This document shows, in pieces, positions 1-11,350 of a stretch of DNA of 64,000 bases (positions are counted from its first letter, which is position 1; the number at the start of each line of letters is the position of its first letter). The stretch lies in NCBI GenBank assembly GCA_017591395.1, contig WEDG01005356.1, positions 1-64,000 of the forward strand, read 5' to 3'. The notes under the pieces were generated by a model. That model searched no databases, had not been told where the DNA came from, and worked only from the letters and a program-made list of their open reading frames with translations. The DNA comes from Schistocephalus solidus. Lineage: Eukaryota; Platyhelminthes; Cestoda; Diphyllobothriidea; Diphyllobothriidae. A program made the translations under genes and the position numbers.

Positions 1-94
1 AGTAACCTACCTGAGGCGATTGTTATGTCCCCAGTCTGTGTATACATTCAAACATCGGCTTGACATACATATGTTACAGTACCACGAAGACTAT

Positions 95-486
95 GTACAT
101 ACTTAACCTTAACAAAATCAGTGTACCACGTAAACCTGCCTGCATTCACTTGACTGTTGCTTCTTATTCTTGCTACTTTTATGTAACAAATAGGGATTTA
201 AAAGAGGTAAGCCTATTTTCCTCAAATACATTGATCTGAACTGAACTGAACTGAACGTTTTCTTGCCCCTTATCACCCGTTGTTAAATTAATGCTGATAA
301 CGCAGCGGTAAGTTATAGCGGCCGAAGAGTTCGAGGATTGCACACACACGGGCGAGTAACGCACCTGTAGTCGTTATTAGACGATGCGCATATTGAACAT
401 GGTCTCTAAGCACCATGCCGATCACTCAAACGCCACAGTCATTAGAAGGAACGGCAGAAATGTTGGAAATGGATTCTACTATTAAA
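95..486. repeat. Dispersed repeat R1, copy 1
   Basis: This block of about 390 bp recurs almost unchanged at 3,535-3,940, in the same orientation. Both copies share the run from 'acttaaccttaacaaaatc' to 'ggattctactattaa' with scattered substitutions; copy 2 carries a short extra segment near 3,602-3,616. Inside is a short (TGAAC)n-like run (about 233-256). Diverged pieces of the same family end in 'aactgaactgaac' near 5,150, 30,730, 38,315 and 38,620. I see no coding capacity; the 61-codon open frame present in each copy has no protein-like character. Confidence 0.75.
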
Positions 487-1228
487 TGAATAAATAAATT
501 GTATATTTAAGGCCCAGAGAGCCCCGTCATTTCAAACTTAGTATCTCGGTATAAATAAATACAAAGTGGATAATTGCTGCTCTATGTGAGCAGCCATATT
601 AACAGCAGAAATTAACATTATGGTAGGCATATCCGATTCAGAACGATTTGCCATTTTTAAAACAATAGACAACAATCTTTAAAATAAACGGTGAACTAGA
701 AAAAAAGCAGTAAAAAAAAACTCCTACGGTAAATTGGAGGCGGAGTTCAGCGAGCCGCCAATTTTAAAAAAAAGTAGGAGAAAAAAACTGCTTCACTAAA
801 ACATTAATAGCTAGATGCAATGGGATAGATCTGTGATGATGCTGACAACGTATGAGGGTTCGGAACGCTCCTTGTCGTGTGAGAGATAATATAGCAGTCA
901 GAGCTACTGTTTGTTTCCACCAGTGGAGGTGTGAGAGGACGTACTCATCGTGGACACCAGGGTCAAAACGAAGATGGGACAGTAGAGGTCATGAGATCAT
1001 CATTAAGATGCGACCTTGCCGACTGCATAGTCCCCAATCAAAGAAGCAAAAACTATCGGAACCCGCCTTGATCCTCAACTGAACCTGGAGACCATCGTCG
1101 GGGTTGCAAAAGCGGAGGAAAGTACCAAGGTTGCCAAGACTTGGCGATGCTAGTTTAAAATGAGGGGGGCAAAAAGTAAATGCAAAGATTGACTCTGCAG
1201 AGGATGATGGATATATAATAAGAGACCA
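487..1228. other. Gene-free stretch, possibly 3' part of the LINE
   Basis: No exon or open frame with protein-like composition is visible. It follows the 3' end of the LINE reading frame on the - strand, so it may be its 3' untranslated region. It contains an imperfect inverted repeat at 705-793. Confidence 0.4.
705..793. repeat. Imperfect inverted repeat (hairpin)
   Basis: Left arm pieces 'agcag', 'ctcctac' and 'aaattgg' are matched in reverse-complement order by 'ccaattt', 'gtaggag' and 'ctgctt'. A-rich tracts on both sides remain unpaired. It may be the end of a small non-autonomous element, but there is no obvious target duplication. Confidence 0.4.
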
Positions 1229-3530
1229 TTATAATATCAAGGTAACTGCCTCAAATACCAGGAGGACCCTTTTTCGAAATCCAAAAAGTTGCGAGTTAGG
1301 GAAGGAAACAGACAATAAGGACTTTATATCTTCCGAAGTTAAATGTTTGCGTAACTTTGTTTTGAAAATAGCAAATGTGGACGACAACCTAATTTGCAGT
1401 GGAAGATTATTCCAGATGAAAGCATATTTGGAGGCAAAAAACTGAGACCGGTTAGTTGTGGAGCTAAGGGGTGGTGAAATGATCATGGAGGAATTACGAG
1501 TGGCATAGTGTCGATCTACCGGAGTAAGAGCGTTAATTCGTGGGAGATTGGGGCTAGAGTTAACGCGAAACAGGAAGCAGAGACCGGCTTCGAGTCTTCT
1601 AACCCACAGAAATTTAATGTTTGCTAACTGGCATCTATCCGTATAAGAGATACTGGATCCAGGAAGAGAAAATAGTCTTCGAGTAAAAACCCTCTGAACT
1701 TTTTTCAATCTTACTGCGGTCAGAGGCGCTCATCAGCCCAAAGAGGGACAGCAGTATTCTAGGATAGGAAGAACAAACATGCGGTACAGGTCTAACTTTA
1801 TTTCCGGAAGGAAGAAATTGTGCGATATAAAAACCACATATCTGAGCAGCCTTTGCAGAAATTCGATCTGCATGAGGCGATAATGCTAGCTTGTTCGTGT
1901 AACTTAGACCTAAGTCTTTTTATGGTTGATTTTTTTTCTAAAAGTGTACTATTTTTGAAATACGATGGGTCCAGGAAGCTTAGCGGGGCCAAAAACACAT
2001 AAAAACTACTCTTGGATGAAGAAAACTCCATCTGCCAAGTACAGCTCCAACGTGAGAGCATAAGTAGATCAGTGTTGATTTTATCCACGCAACTATTGGC
2101 AGTGTCTTTAGAAAATGAATAAATGCACTTGAGATCGTCAGCCTAAACAAAATTTTGTGAATTTGTGAGTAAAGCTGAAATTTCGTTTATGTACAGAATA
2201 AAGAGAAGGGGACCTAGAACCGTGCCTTGAAAAAAACGCCACTCGTGATCGGTTGAGGCGTCGAGTTGCTATTACCTACTTAGACCTTCTGGCTGCGGTT
2301 AGACAAGTAGGAACCAATGAAGTCAAGGAGAGGAGGCCGGATGCCGAGGGCTTCCAGTTTCACCAGAAGACGTTTGTGCGGTACCTTGTCAAAGGCTTTG
2401 CTCAGGTCAAAGTAGATCACAACCACTGTCTGCTGCTCATTACGAAGGGAAGTGACGAGGTTAAGAAAAGCTAAGTGACACACTTCGCATGATCTCCCAG
2501 GTAGAAAACCATATTGTGAGTCGCTTAAGAGCTTATTTTTCTAAGCAAAAAGTCGAGAATTTGATTAAAAAAATAATTTTTTTCAAGACGTTTTTGCAAG
2601 AGCCGGGGTTTTGTGAACGCCTCGATAATTATTTACGTCCGAACGAGATCCCGACTTGAAGACAGGAAGAATAATAGATGCCTTCCATGAGTCAGGAAAG
2701 AAACCGTTTAAAAGATAAACTGAGAATACATGGCTAAGCAATCGGGGAAAGCTCGGCACTCTCTTAATAACTGAGTTTGAATACCGTCAGTCCCCGAAGA
2801 GTGCGAGTTTTTCAGACGCATTATTTGCTTACGAATTAGTTCTATGGAGAAATCAATGGTACTGATAACATTAAATGAGGATGCCTGAAACGTCGGAACC
2901 GGTTCAGATTCCATCGTAAGATGATTTGCAAAGAATGCACTAAACAATTCTGCCTTCTCAGAGTCTTCGAGAACGAATTTCATAGTTTCATTAAGTAATG
3001 GAGGTATTTCATAACCTCGTTTAGAGCAGGATCGACGGCGGAACAGTTGAGCAACAGATTTTGCAGAGTTTGGCTCGCTGAGTGCGCGTGATTCCCTCTG
3101 TCTGTCCCGTGCAAGCCGAATCTTAGAGGCTAATTCAAAAAAATCTCTGCAATCCTTAGATGTACAGATAACGAACTAGTATATTGATCTTTTTTTAATT
3201 GCTTCCTCAATTTCTTTAGTCTTGGCAAAAGAAAGTGGGGGACGGTGGATTCCGAAGTGTATGGCTTGACAATTTTTGATTGGCACAAATTCAGGATGTT
3301 ATTTGAAACGACTGACATTAAGTCAGAAAGACTTGCTGCATCGTTCATGGAGGAGAGATGCTGCCAATCCAATGAGTCCAAAAAGTTGTTAATTAAACTC
3401 ATATCTGCGAGGTCAAAATTATGAAAGGTACGAACGGCGCTAGCCTTTTTCGATGAGACAATTGGTAAGCAACAGTGAATTAATGTATGGTCACTTTGGA
3501 AGAGGCCCCTGCTTAAAATCAACGAAAAAG
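1229..3530 (-). mobile_element. Decayed CR1/Jockey-like non-LTR retrotransposon
   Basis: Read on the - strand, broken frames appear in the order expected for a LINE ORF2. 3,522-3,130 is the end of an endonuclease with an 'SDH' motif (residues 10-12 of that frame), then a linker. 2,983-2,708 is the start of the reverse transcriptase (a 'GTDGI' motif). 2,483-2,280 is the RT block with 'FDLSKAFDKVPH'. 2,088-1,798 continues RT, and 1,708-1,229 is the conserved C-terminal region after RT. The frames are separated by stops and frameshifts, and the 5' half of the endonuclease is missing, so it is 5'-truncated and dead. The clade is inferred from motif style only. It lies between two direct copies of repeat R1. 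Confidence 0.85.
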
Positions 3531-3534
3531 GAGC

Positions 3535-3940
3535 AATGTACTACTTAACCTTAACAAAATCAGTGTACCACGTAAACCTGCCTGCATTCACTTGACTGTT
3601 ACTTCTTTAATTTGCTTCTTATTCTTGCTACTTTTATGTAACAAATTGGGATTTCAAAGACGTAAGCCTATTTTCCTCAAATACACTGATCTGAACTGAA
3701 ATGAACTGAACGTTTTCTTGCCCCTTATCACCCGTTGTTATATTTATGCTGATAACGCAGCGGTAAGTTATAGCGGCCGAAGACTTCGAGGATTGCACAC
3801 ACACGGGCGAGTAACGCACCTGTTGTCGTTATTAGACGATGCGCGTATTGAACATGGTCTCTAAGCACCATGCCGATCACTCAAACGCCACAGTCATTAG
3901 AAGGAACGGCAGAAATGTTGGAAATGGATTCTACTATTAA
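3535..3940. repeat. Dispersed repeat R1, copy 2
   Basis: Second, nearly identical direct copy of the block at 95-486, lying immediately at the 5' side of the LINE reading frame (- strand). The two copies diverge abruptly at their outer edges: copy 1 continues into 'atgaataaataaattg' while copy 2 continues into 'gaaggatataaagg'. Confidence 0.75.
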
Positions 3941-4019
3941 GAAGGATATAAAGGTATGAAATGGCACAATAGAAAATAAAGAAGGGAGCGTTACATGATG
4001 CGATATCCCTTTTAGAGCG

Positions 4020-4310
4020 GGGAGAATTACGTCATGTCTGTTGGATAACCGGTTGGGAGTGCAACGCTGTGTGGAACTGCAGGGTCGGGACGAGGGGATG
4101 CTGACATTGAACGGAGGGTAGCTAAACAATGAGCGGCGACGGCACTCGTGGGGATGGGGGTCAGCGTTCGAGGGTGGAAGGGGACACCAGCATCTTCACC
4201 GACATTCAATCACTCCATCCCCATCCGAGATCCGCGCCAAAAGTGCTACCAGTCCATTCAAACAATTCAGTTGGAACTTTGGTTCGTTACATGGCCTCCC
4301 TCTGAAATGC
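4020..4310. repeat. Diverged repeat R2, copy 1
   Basis: Shares a long colinear run with 4,640-4,900, including 'gatccgcgc', 'aaaagtg' and 'cattcaaacaattc', with many substitutions and small indels. Open frames across it on both strands are short and unconvincing. Confidence 0.6.
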
Positions 4311-4639
4311 AGCACTGTCCTCAGTGCTGTGCGGGTCGGTTTGGTAGGTATGGCAGTGTGTGATCCTCTCCATCCCACCGCTGCCACCAATGTAGTGGCC
4401 GAGAATGTCAAAGATAGCACACACTGTGAAGTATATCACTAGGACAATCTGTAGTCATATAACGTCGGCAGAATCGTTACACACGTCATCATGCACACAT
4501 GTATACATAGCAGGAGAGAATAAGTTTATAACGTAAGGTATCTATGTTAACAGTAACAAATTGTAGATAGTAAAAGAGAAATATAAAGATACAAGCGAAT
4601 ACTGGGGACTTATACAATCGATCCGCTTGGAGTGGGAAG

Positions 4640-4900
4640 TGGTCACGAATGATCAGTTAGATACCGGTGGGGAGTGCAGTGCTGTTCGCAAATGCGGGTG
4701 AGGGTCGTGGAGATGCTGACGGTCAGGGACTTTCGAGACGGTACAACGGCGGTAACGAGGGGAGATGTCAGCGGTAGGGAAAGAAGGAACACCGGCCATC
4801 TTCACGGACCATCGATCACACCATTCCCACCCGGGATCCGCGCGAAAAGTGTTCCTAGTTCATTCAAACAATTCTGTCGGAACTGTTGTTCGTCACAAAG
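4640..4900. repeat. Diverged repeat R2, copy 2
   Basis: Direct, diverged copy of 4,020-4,310. Both begin with a G-rich part ('ggggatgctgac' versus 'gtggagatgctgac') and end in the 'cattcaaacaattc' block. No protein-coding signature is seen. Confidence 0.6.
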
Positions 4901-5403
4901 TCGGCGGTTCATATGTGCGCTGCTTGCTAAACTATAATTGCATAAATGTACACTAATCTTAGTATGTAAGTAGCCATTTTTTATCCTCTTTCTTATTAGC
5001 CAATAGCTACTTATCCTCCCCATGCCAGTATGCAAACCGTCCATTTTTGAATTTTCTTTATATATCGAAGATTTTTGCTAGCCAACTTGTAACCAAAAGG
5101 TAGTTTTAAAAGCATTTGCCTAACTTTCCCTTATTGGAATACACTGAACTGAGCCAGATAGTTCCCCACTCTGATCGTTATAAGCCTGTGTTAGAAAACA
5201 TCACTTTATTTCTGAAGGTAAATAAGATATTTTCAAATTTAACCTTATAGAGTAAATTACATTATCACAGCCCATAATGTTTTTAATCATGTGGACCAGC
5301 AGTTATTGACCTCTGACCCTAAAAAGGCGAATTCTTCTTGTTTGTTTGAGTCCATTAAACAGGAGGTTTATTTGTAATTTCGCAAGGCGTGTATTTCGGC
5401 GTC

Positions 5404-5554
5404 ATGAATCACTCGTTTTGTCCTGTTTGTCTACGCGCTGGTCTGAAGTTTGAGCTTTTAGAGATACGAACATCTGTCGGAGAACTCAGTGGCATGTGCT
5501 CGAACGTCGATTGTACATTTCCCTTTGAGTCCTACGCAGGATTGTCAGCTGCAG
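5404..5554 (+). CDS. USPL1-like zinc-motif protein, exon 1
   Basis: The exon opens at ATG 5,404 and encodes 50 codons plus one base. The product starts MNHSFCPVC and carries a C-P-x-C pair (residues 6 and 9) and a C-x4-C pair ('CSNVDC') followed by 'TFPFE'. This arrangement matches the N-terminal zinc-binding motif of USPL1, a SUMO isopeptidase of nuclear Cajal bodies, but the peptidase domain is absent here. It ends at a GTATAT donor (5,555), and the next intron is only 37 nt. The family link is an inference from the spacing of the four cysteines. The protein could equally be an uncharacterised worm protein that shares only this zinc motif. Confidence 0.55.
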
Positions 5555-5591
5555 GTATATTAAAAGTTTTTGTCGGTATTTCTTAATATAG

Positions 5592-5853
5592 TTTGCAAGG
5601 AAAACCATATAAAGGAGCAAAACGAAAAAAACTCGTGGGCAGACTTTATGGACGAACTTTTCGGTCAGCCGGATGAGCCAACAGGCTTACCCTTCGAGAA
5701 CATATCCCCAAAATCAGGAGTTCCAGCTCCAACCCCAGTTAACAGACTGTAACTATGACCAGGAGGCACTCAACCTTATTCCGGAATCTTTCCCTGAAAT
5801 TTTATCGTCCAATGGTCTCCTTCCTAGATACATTGCCGATTCCCTCAAGCAAG
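5592..5853 (+). CDS. USPL1-like zinc-motif protein, exon 2 (frame conflict)
   Basis: Acceptor 'ttcttaatatag' ends at 5,591; donor CAAG|GTACGT is at 5,854. Exon 1 leaves one base, so exon 2 is entered in the frame that gives 'VCKENHIKEQNEKNSWADF', which is acidic and protein-like but stops at 5,750. The frame that joins exon 3 in phase is a different one ('ALNLIPESFPEIL'). An 82-nt GT-AG intron (about 5,661-5,742, weak GTCAGC donor) would reconcile both frames; otherwise a one-base frameshift exists here. The short introns suit a flatworm gene. The function of this segment is unknown. Confidence 0.5.
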
Positions 5854-7140
5854 GTACGTCATTTGTCAACAGGGCTTCGCACTCTGACGTTTCGTAAGTA
5901 TAATGATTGATCTATTTTGGTCAAATTTCAGCCAACAGTATCCTGTATTCTTTTATCAAGGTTATTTTCTAGGCTCGCATGTTTTTAACTGCATTTATAT
6001 GCGTTGTCTTTAGTGAGATATAATCGTAAAATTAAAATGTGGACGTCCCATAAACTTCGAAATTAAAGCCATGTATTGGATCTCCTGTAGTAGGTACGCT
6101 ATGTTGTCTGTGCGCATTGGCACTAGCTTTAATACATTCAAACTCAAAATAAAATGTTAGGTAATTGGTACGAAACGCGCGCTGCCGTGCCTTTGTCCTC
6201 GGTCGTATCCTATATCTGACGTTGGCCCTTTGATTATCTAGGGTCATCGTCAGATGTAGTACAACCAGCAGACAAAATATATGGCTATATAGCCGTATAT
6301 ATTTTCTCGATTGGTTGTTCTAGTGACAAAGTATAGCTTGTCTAGTTTCAGCCTACATTTTGAGACAATAAAAAGAATGGTACGTTGGTATGTTTTTAGT
6401 ACCATGTATGTTTTACATGGAGCATTTGTACCTCTGCTACCCATAGTTTATTAATAGCGATTAGATATACCATAAACATTTCTGTGCTTTCTGCCTGCTC
6501 ATACTCTTGGAATATGTCTTCTAATTTTTTTTGAAAATTAAACTGTCAACTTTTCTTTTGTACTTGGCTTCAGTCGTGCATTCCCTAGCTGCGGCATTTT
6601 TGCGAACGGTTTTGTTCTACAGTATAATTCGTGCTGTCACTTTGGTTGAACACAACGATTGTCTTTTCCTTGATTTTTTCATAATTCTACTGCATCCGTA
6701 TTGTAGATTATTGCATCTTAACCTGGTTTATACCGACAACCAAACGCATTTACCAGTCCTGTCATCAGTAAAAATTTTCGATAAAATTTTGAATGCATAC
6801 AACATTTATATACTTAAGTGGTTTCGCTTGCCCTCTAAACAGTCTTGCATCATCCCCAAAGCTGCCTGAACTTTTGTAGGTTCAGTTTGAACTATGCGAA
6901 ACTCGTTTTTACATCACCCTTTAAAAGCAATTGCTGGCATGTAGCTTACTACCAACATGGAGCGCTCTGTGTTATCTAAATGGGCTAAACTGATTATAGT
7001 TTCCAGTTTATGGGCGTTTTGATCGATCTTACTTGTTGGCTGGTGTAGCTTGATTAACCCGAGCTTCTCGTGCCATTAGTCGGATTTTACTCATGCTTGC
7101 GTTTCTACTCGAATTTTAATGCATGTTTTGTTTATTTTAG
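5854..7140 (+). other. Intron of the USPL1-like gene
   Basis: Bounded by GTACGT at 5,854 and a T-rich acceptor 'tgtttattttag' ending at 7,140. It is AT-rich, and the open frames within (for example 6,531-6,869) are hydrophobic low-quality frames with no recognisable domain. No repeat family seen elsewhere in the window is evident in it. Confidence 0.5.
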
Positions 7141-7367
7141 GCCACGGTACTTCTCCCATTCCAAACGACTCAAATTTTGACAGTGGCGTGTCGACCTCTT
7201 CCATCGCCAGCTACCATGAAAGTCTTTCAATACGTGCCCGTAAACGGGTCGTTGAGACCCAGGCGTGTTTATCACACTCCAAGCCTGCCGTCAAGTCTAC
7301 CTCCAAGAGCCTGATCGAACAGTTGTTGGACGTCCATCAACCTGACCGCTTAAATCCCCACCCGTAA
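7141..7367 (+). CDS. USPL1-like zinc-motif protein, terminal exon
   Basis: The one base left by exon 2 completes a Gly codon with the first two bases here, and the frame runs to a TAA at 7,365-7,367. The encoded tail is serine-rich ('SNFDSGVSTSSIASYHESL') and then basic, ending in a predicted helix ('SLIEQLLDVHQ') and 'LNPHP'. Phase agreement across a 1.3-kb intron is the main evidence that it is real. No known domain is recognised. It looks like the disordered C-terminus of a small regulatory or scaffold protein, and its role is not inferable. Confidence 0.5.
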
Positions 7368-8600
7368 CAGACTCCAATCCGCTGACCCCTTCATTCTCTT
7401 TGTACATAACTAACTGTTCCTACACCTATTTTAAATGATAAACGTTGACCGTGATCCATGTTCTTTCCGAATCTACGGTGCATTACAAGTTGCTGCAGCA
7501 TCTTGCAAGCTTCTCCATTCCGGGCCTTGTACGAAGTCCACAACACACGCGGATATTTTACATGGTTTTGGTTTCTTTTTGACCCAAGTGGACTGACTTC
7601 AACGTGAAGTTCCAGATTTCTGGGACACTTGCTATATATTCTCTCCGAAAACGGTCAAAATTTGTCAGATAACGTGTTTCTTAGGGCAAAAGCAGAAATA
7701 GGGGCACGAGAAAATTTGAATATCTACCCAGGAAGTCTTGCATTTTAGTTCCAGTGTCATCGTTAGGGTATCACAGGTCACGGAATATATGGTCGAACGA
7801 CCGCGCTCTCGACAGGTCGGCACTGATGCCTAGACCTGATAATCTTCAGCTGCTGTTAAAACAATCAATGACCGACACTTAGTTCGGCAGGCGTCCTTGT
7901 TCAAGTCGTCCGCTCGGTGTCTGCTGGGCACCCTCTTCCTGTCTTAGGCGTTTTCGTTTTATCGTGGAGGTGGGGCGCGGACATGCCACCTCAAAGTATT
8001 TCCTGAGCCGCCGTTTTCCTTCAGATCGAGATAATTCATATCTGGCTACATTACCAGGCTCGGGGATGGTGTTTAACCTCACAAATTTACATGGATTTGC
8101 AGTTGTCAAGTTGACAACCATGTCCAATTGGCTTTTTCCGCTCATCACCAGATAAGTCAATCACATTATCTATTGACTATGACGTCAGATAAGGGCAGCT
8201 CTTCAGATATACGAGGCAAACGACGCAAGAAATCAAGATTAAGATGCCTTTCAATGCGAAACTATAAGGATTTAAGTCTAATCGATGGTGAATTATGGAA
8301 CTTCGGATCTAGCCCGTCGGTTAAAGCCGTAGCGTCAGTCACAGACATCGTTTGTTCAAAAGGTACCGGAAGTTCACCGTATGTAGACGCTGCAAATAGC
8401 AGTCGCAAACATTGATACCCCCGCAGCAGCCACTCGCGTTTAATCACGATTGGAGACGCAAAACTCCTGAACCGATTCGATATGCCGCATGCGAGCAGTA
8501 TATACGTGAGGAAACTATGGACAGGGGGTTATTTTACATGAAAACAGATATTTATCCGTCAGTTTGCTATCTCGGAGACACTGAATAAGTTCTCAGATTT
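7368..8600. other. Gene-free stretch
   Basis: Follows the stop of the USPL1-like gene. A 95-codon + frame (8,128-8,415), from its internal ATG at 8,179, is lysine/arginine- and serine-rich ('SSSDIRGKRRKKSRLRC') and could be part of an exon, but it has no family match and no clear splice partner. Confidence 0.3.
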
Positions 8601-8639
8601 GTGAACCGGGCGAGCGAAGAGGATAATAGTCGTAGAAGA

Positions 8640-8960
8640 CATTGCAGGAGAGCCTGTGGCAAAAGTTCCATAGACCGCACCCAGGAACTGTGGCTCCTAC
8701 GAAGTAAGCGAAGTGGTCTTCTCAAAAACACTTGTCACAGCGTTAATCGTGTAACTGGAGCCCAAAGAAGCAGGAAGAGATTTTTCCATTGGAAGACTGT
8801 AAGTTGCAATTCCAACACAAGCCTCTTTCAGCATTGAATTTTTCCAACGCTTGATCAGCATGTTGACTGACGGTGCAATGTTTGAAGTCCTGTAGTTGCA
8901 GTCCTTCATTTGCCTTTCGTAGCCCTGGAGCACAGGAGTACAATAGTTTGACCACCGTGA
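8640..8960 (-). mobile_element. Possible gypsy-type RT/RNase H remnant
   Basis: Two overlapping - frames (8,999-8,697 and 8,955-8,743) give short pieces such as 'QALEKFNAER' and 'YSLPMEKSLPASLG' in the order seen between the reverse transcriptase and RNase H of Ty3/gypsy polyproteins. The frames must be switched to follow it. This is weak and could be chance. Confidence 0.25.
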
Positions 8961-9059
8961 ATGATGGTATCCACCATATTTCCTCAGCATAGTCAGCACA
9001 GGGGGTGGTGACTTGCAGTAACAGATTTACGGAGCCTCACGCATTCTCTCCTCTGTCAT

Positions 9060-9360
9060 CCTTCCGGGCCCAGTGGCAGAGCGGAATGCTTGGAATGGGA
9101 TCGGGTGCAGTGATTAACAAAGCTGACTAAGGTTACCAGGCCGTATACGCGCGACGTGCATGCCCGGGCCGAGTACGTTGGAGCAAGTTTCCGCGGAAGC
9201 GGGGGGTGGCTCGAATCCCACCTGTGTGGGGATGCCATGGAAGTTCACATTAAGAAGGAGTTATTGCAGTCTGACCCTCCGCCCTGAGAGAGCAGAGTTA
9301 TCCCGTCCACTGGCACGACTTTCAGTGCATTGTGATAGTTTAAATGTGCTATGATCTTGC
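9060..9360. repeat. Diverged copy of LINE-associated repeat (beta type)
   Basis: Shares 'gttatcccgtc', 'cattgtgatagttt' and a central 'cgaatcccac...gtgtggggatgcc' block with the repeats at 13.2-13.5, 17.4-17.7 and 18.4-18.65 kb, where the same order occurs. Older and more mutated than those. Confidence 0.6.
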
Positions 9361-9589
9361 CTAAGGACTCGATGGTTGCCCAATGTAACAACGCCTTGAT
9401 CTAACCCCAAGTGAGAACTTAACAGTAAGGTGGAGGAAGAAAAGTGTTTTACTGCATGCTAACAGCGTATTTAAGGCGAAGAAAAATATAAAAGGGCAGG
9501 TCGTAAGAGGGACGGAAATCTAACCAATCAGAAGTGTTCTTGTGTGTTTAGCCTGTTGGCTGAACTGCTGACTCGTCTGTATGGCTGGG

Positions 9590-9990
9590 TTGACCACCAG
9601 CCCTGCCGGAAGCTCGCGTGATCTCAACGGATGCAAGGCCCGTGGGCGGATCGGTCGGGCGGCCTGCGAGCGAGTCATTTAGGATGACTCCTCCTAAAAA
9701 ATCACAGGAGTTTATTAATAGTGTGGAATACGTATTGAGTGGTGCGGATCGAGACGCCAACGCCGACATCTCTCTCTCCCTCCCCCTCTCTCCTAAACAC
9801 GAGTTTAATTTCCGAGCTGGCCAGACATATGATGCTGAAATTGAGTGTATCTGGCTGGCACGACGTGAGCCAGCGCCTCGGCGTGCCACCACACCCTCTG
9901 GCATTTGTTATGGCTACACAGTCCGATTAACGCGTGCCGTAACCTACCCTAGTCCCCGTGTCGGCCCAAATCATCTCTCACCTGGTCTGT
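9590..9990. repeat. Diverged copy of LINE-associated repeat (alpha type)
   Basis: The part from about 9,870 ('cctcggcgtgccaccacacc') to 9,960 ('gtgccgtaacctaccc') matches the alpha repeat at 16.75-16.83 and 17.13-17.20 kb. The left part contains a CT-rich run (about 9,768-9,793). A 131-codon + frame crosses it but also crosses the repeat boundary and is not credible as a gene. Confidence 0.5.
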
Positions 9991-11140
9991 TGTGCTGGCC
10001 AATTGCCACCTGAATGCAAGCCCCATTTTTTGCACTGGCCTGTATAAAAGTAAACTCCAGATATGACTCTGTGTCCACGTTACATTTTTATTCCAGACTG
10101 AGTTGGATAAGACCTCGGTCCTTGATGGGATGAGAGTTTTGGAAAGATAGGGCAATAATTACTTCTTTTAACATTATGCCAACCAATATATAAGCGGAAT
10201 CCCAGAAGTGTATGGACACATCGGTATCATAGAACTTCCATCTTTCACCAGGAGATATTTCCGCTATTTTCTGAAAAAAATGTCTCAAGTTCAAAGTCTG
10301 CTTCGGATATAAGTATGTTAATTAAAATAAATACAGTGTTTATTTGGCAAAAGTGATCGAATGCAGTGACTTCTGATATTTCCACCCTGCTACGCGTTAT
10401 AGTATGACCCTACGGCTCATGCTCCGCCTGCCTAAGAGGACAGTAGTATGACTAGCTCTTCTCGCTTGCATGACACTTGCGGTTGCATCTGAACTGAAAA
10501 TTGCATAAAATTCACCGCACTTCTGATTGCACCGATGTCTAGCCTTATCGCAGCATACTGCAGCCGTGCCTACGGGCTTTATTCCCAACATTTCACTTAA
10601 CGATGGATTATAGCTTATTGGACAAAACCCGTACAGGAAAGGTTAGGAAACTGGCGACATCATCACCAACCAGTAATTAGTCCACTCAAACAAATTTAGT
10701 TTTCATGATTTAACTATGAGCAAGTTCAAGAAATCCTTTGTATTTAAATAAATTAACACAGCTCAGACATGCAGCTGTCCTCACATGTAAAAAATAGATG
10801 TATCGTTCTATAAGGGCACTAATGTAACAACTTTCCAGACTAGCATACCCATACATTACTAAATAGACTCACCTGCAATGTTTCAAGTCGAAAGTGTGCC
10901 GCAACACTTGATCGTAGCCAGGTGGATGGTGAAATTAGTGAAAAAACGACTGCACATAGAAAAACGTGGAAGATTGTTTTACCACTCACAGCCAACATCC
11001 ACCTTTAAACCAATAAGTCGTTTTATTTTTCTCGCCTTAGTTGGATCTCCGAGGCAAAACGGTACGGTTATGTCCCCTAGCGCTATGGGTGAACGCCTTC
11101 TATTGCAGTTAATATACGCGATTGCAACCGACGAGACAAA
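9991..11140. other. Gene-free stretch
   Basis: No exon, RNA or repeat recognised. A 90-codon + frame (10,878-11,150) has no family resemblance and no splice context. Confidence 0.4.
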
Positions 11141-11350
11141 GAGGCCGTGAATCAGTAGTTAGAGCATTGGGCTTCTGACCAACAAAACGGAAGTTAAAGC
11201 CTCGTTTACCCCCAAACATGGGGTTAAGAAAAACTGAATGAGGACGGCTAGTAAGCCAAAATAACCATCCCGATCTCCCTTGGTCTCATTTTGCATATAC
11301 TACTTGTCCCTCTGTGACCGCCTACGGGACTTTAAATCGACTCTCACAGC
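11140..11350 (+). repeat. Old copy of the tRNA-derived hammerhead SINE
   Basis: Colinear with the SINE at 40,421-40,729 over the tRNA-like head ('gttagagcattgggc'), the ribozyme region ('gacggctagtaagccaaaa', then 'ccatcccgatctcccttgg') and the tail ('gaccgcctacgggactttaaa'). The stem-II hairpin ggct/agcc is intact, but the CTGATGA core and GAAA are damaged, so it should be inactive. Confidence 0.6.

Noticed and set aside
9618..10013. 131-codon + frame and 118-codon - frame
   Set aside because: They overlap a diverged LINE-associated repeat and a CT-rich run; neither resembles a known family.
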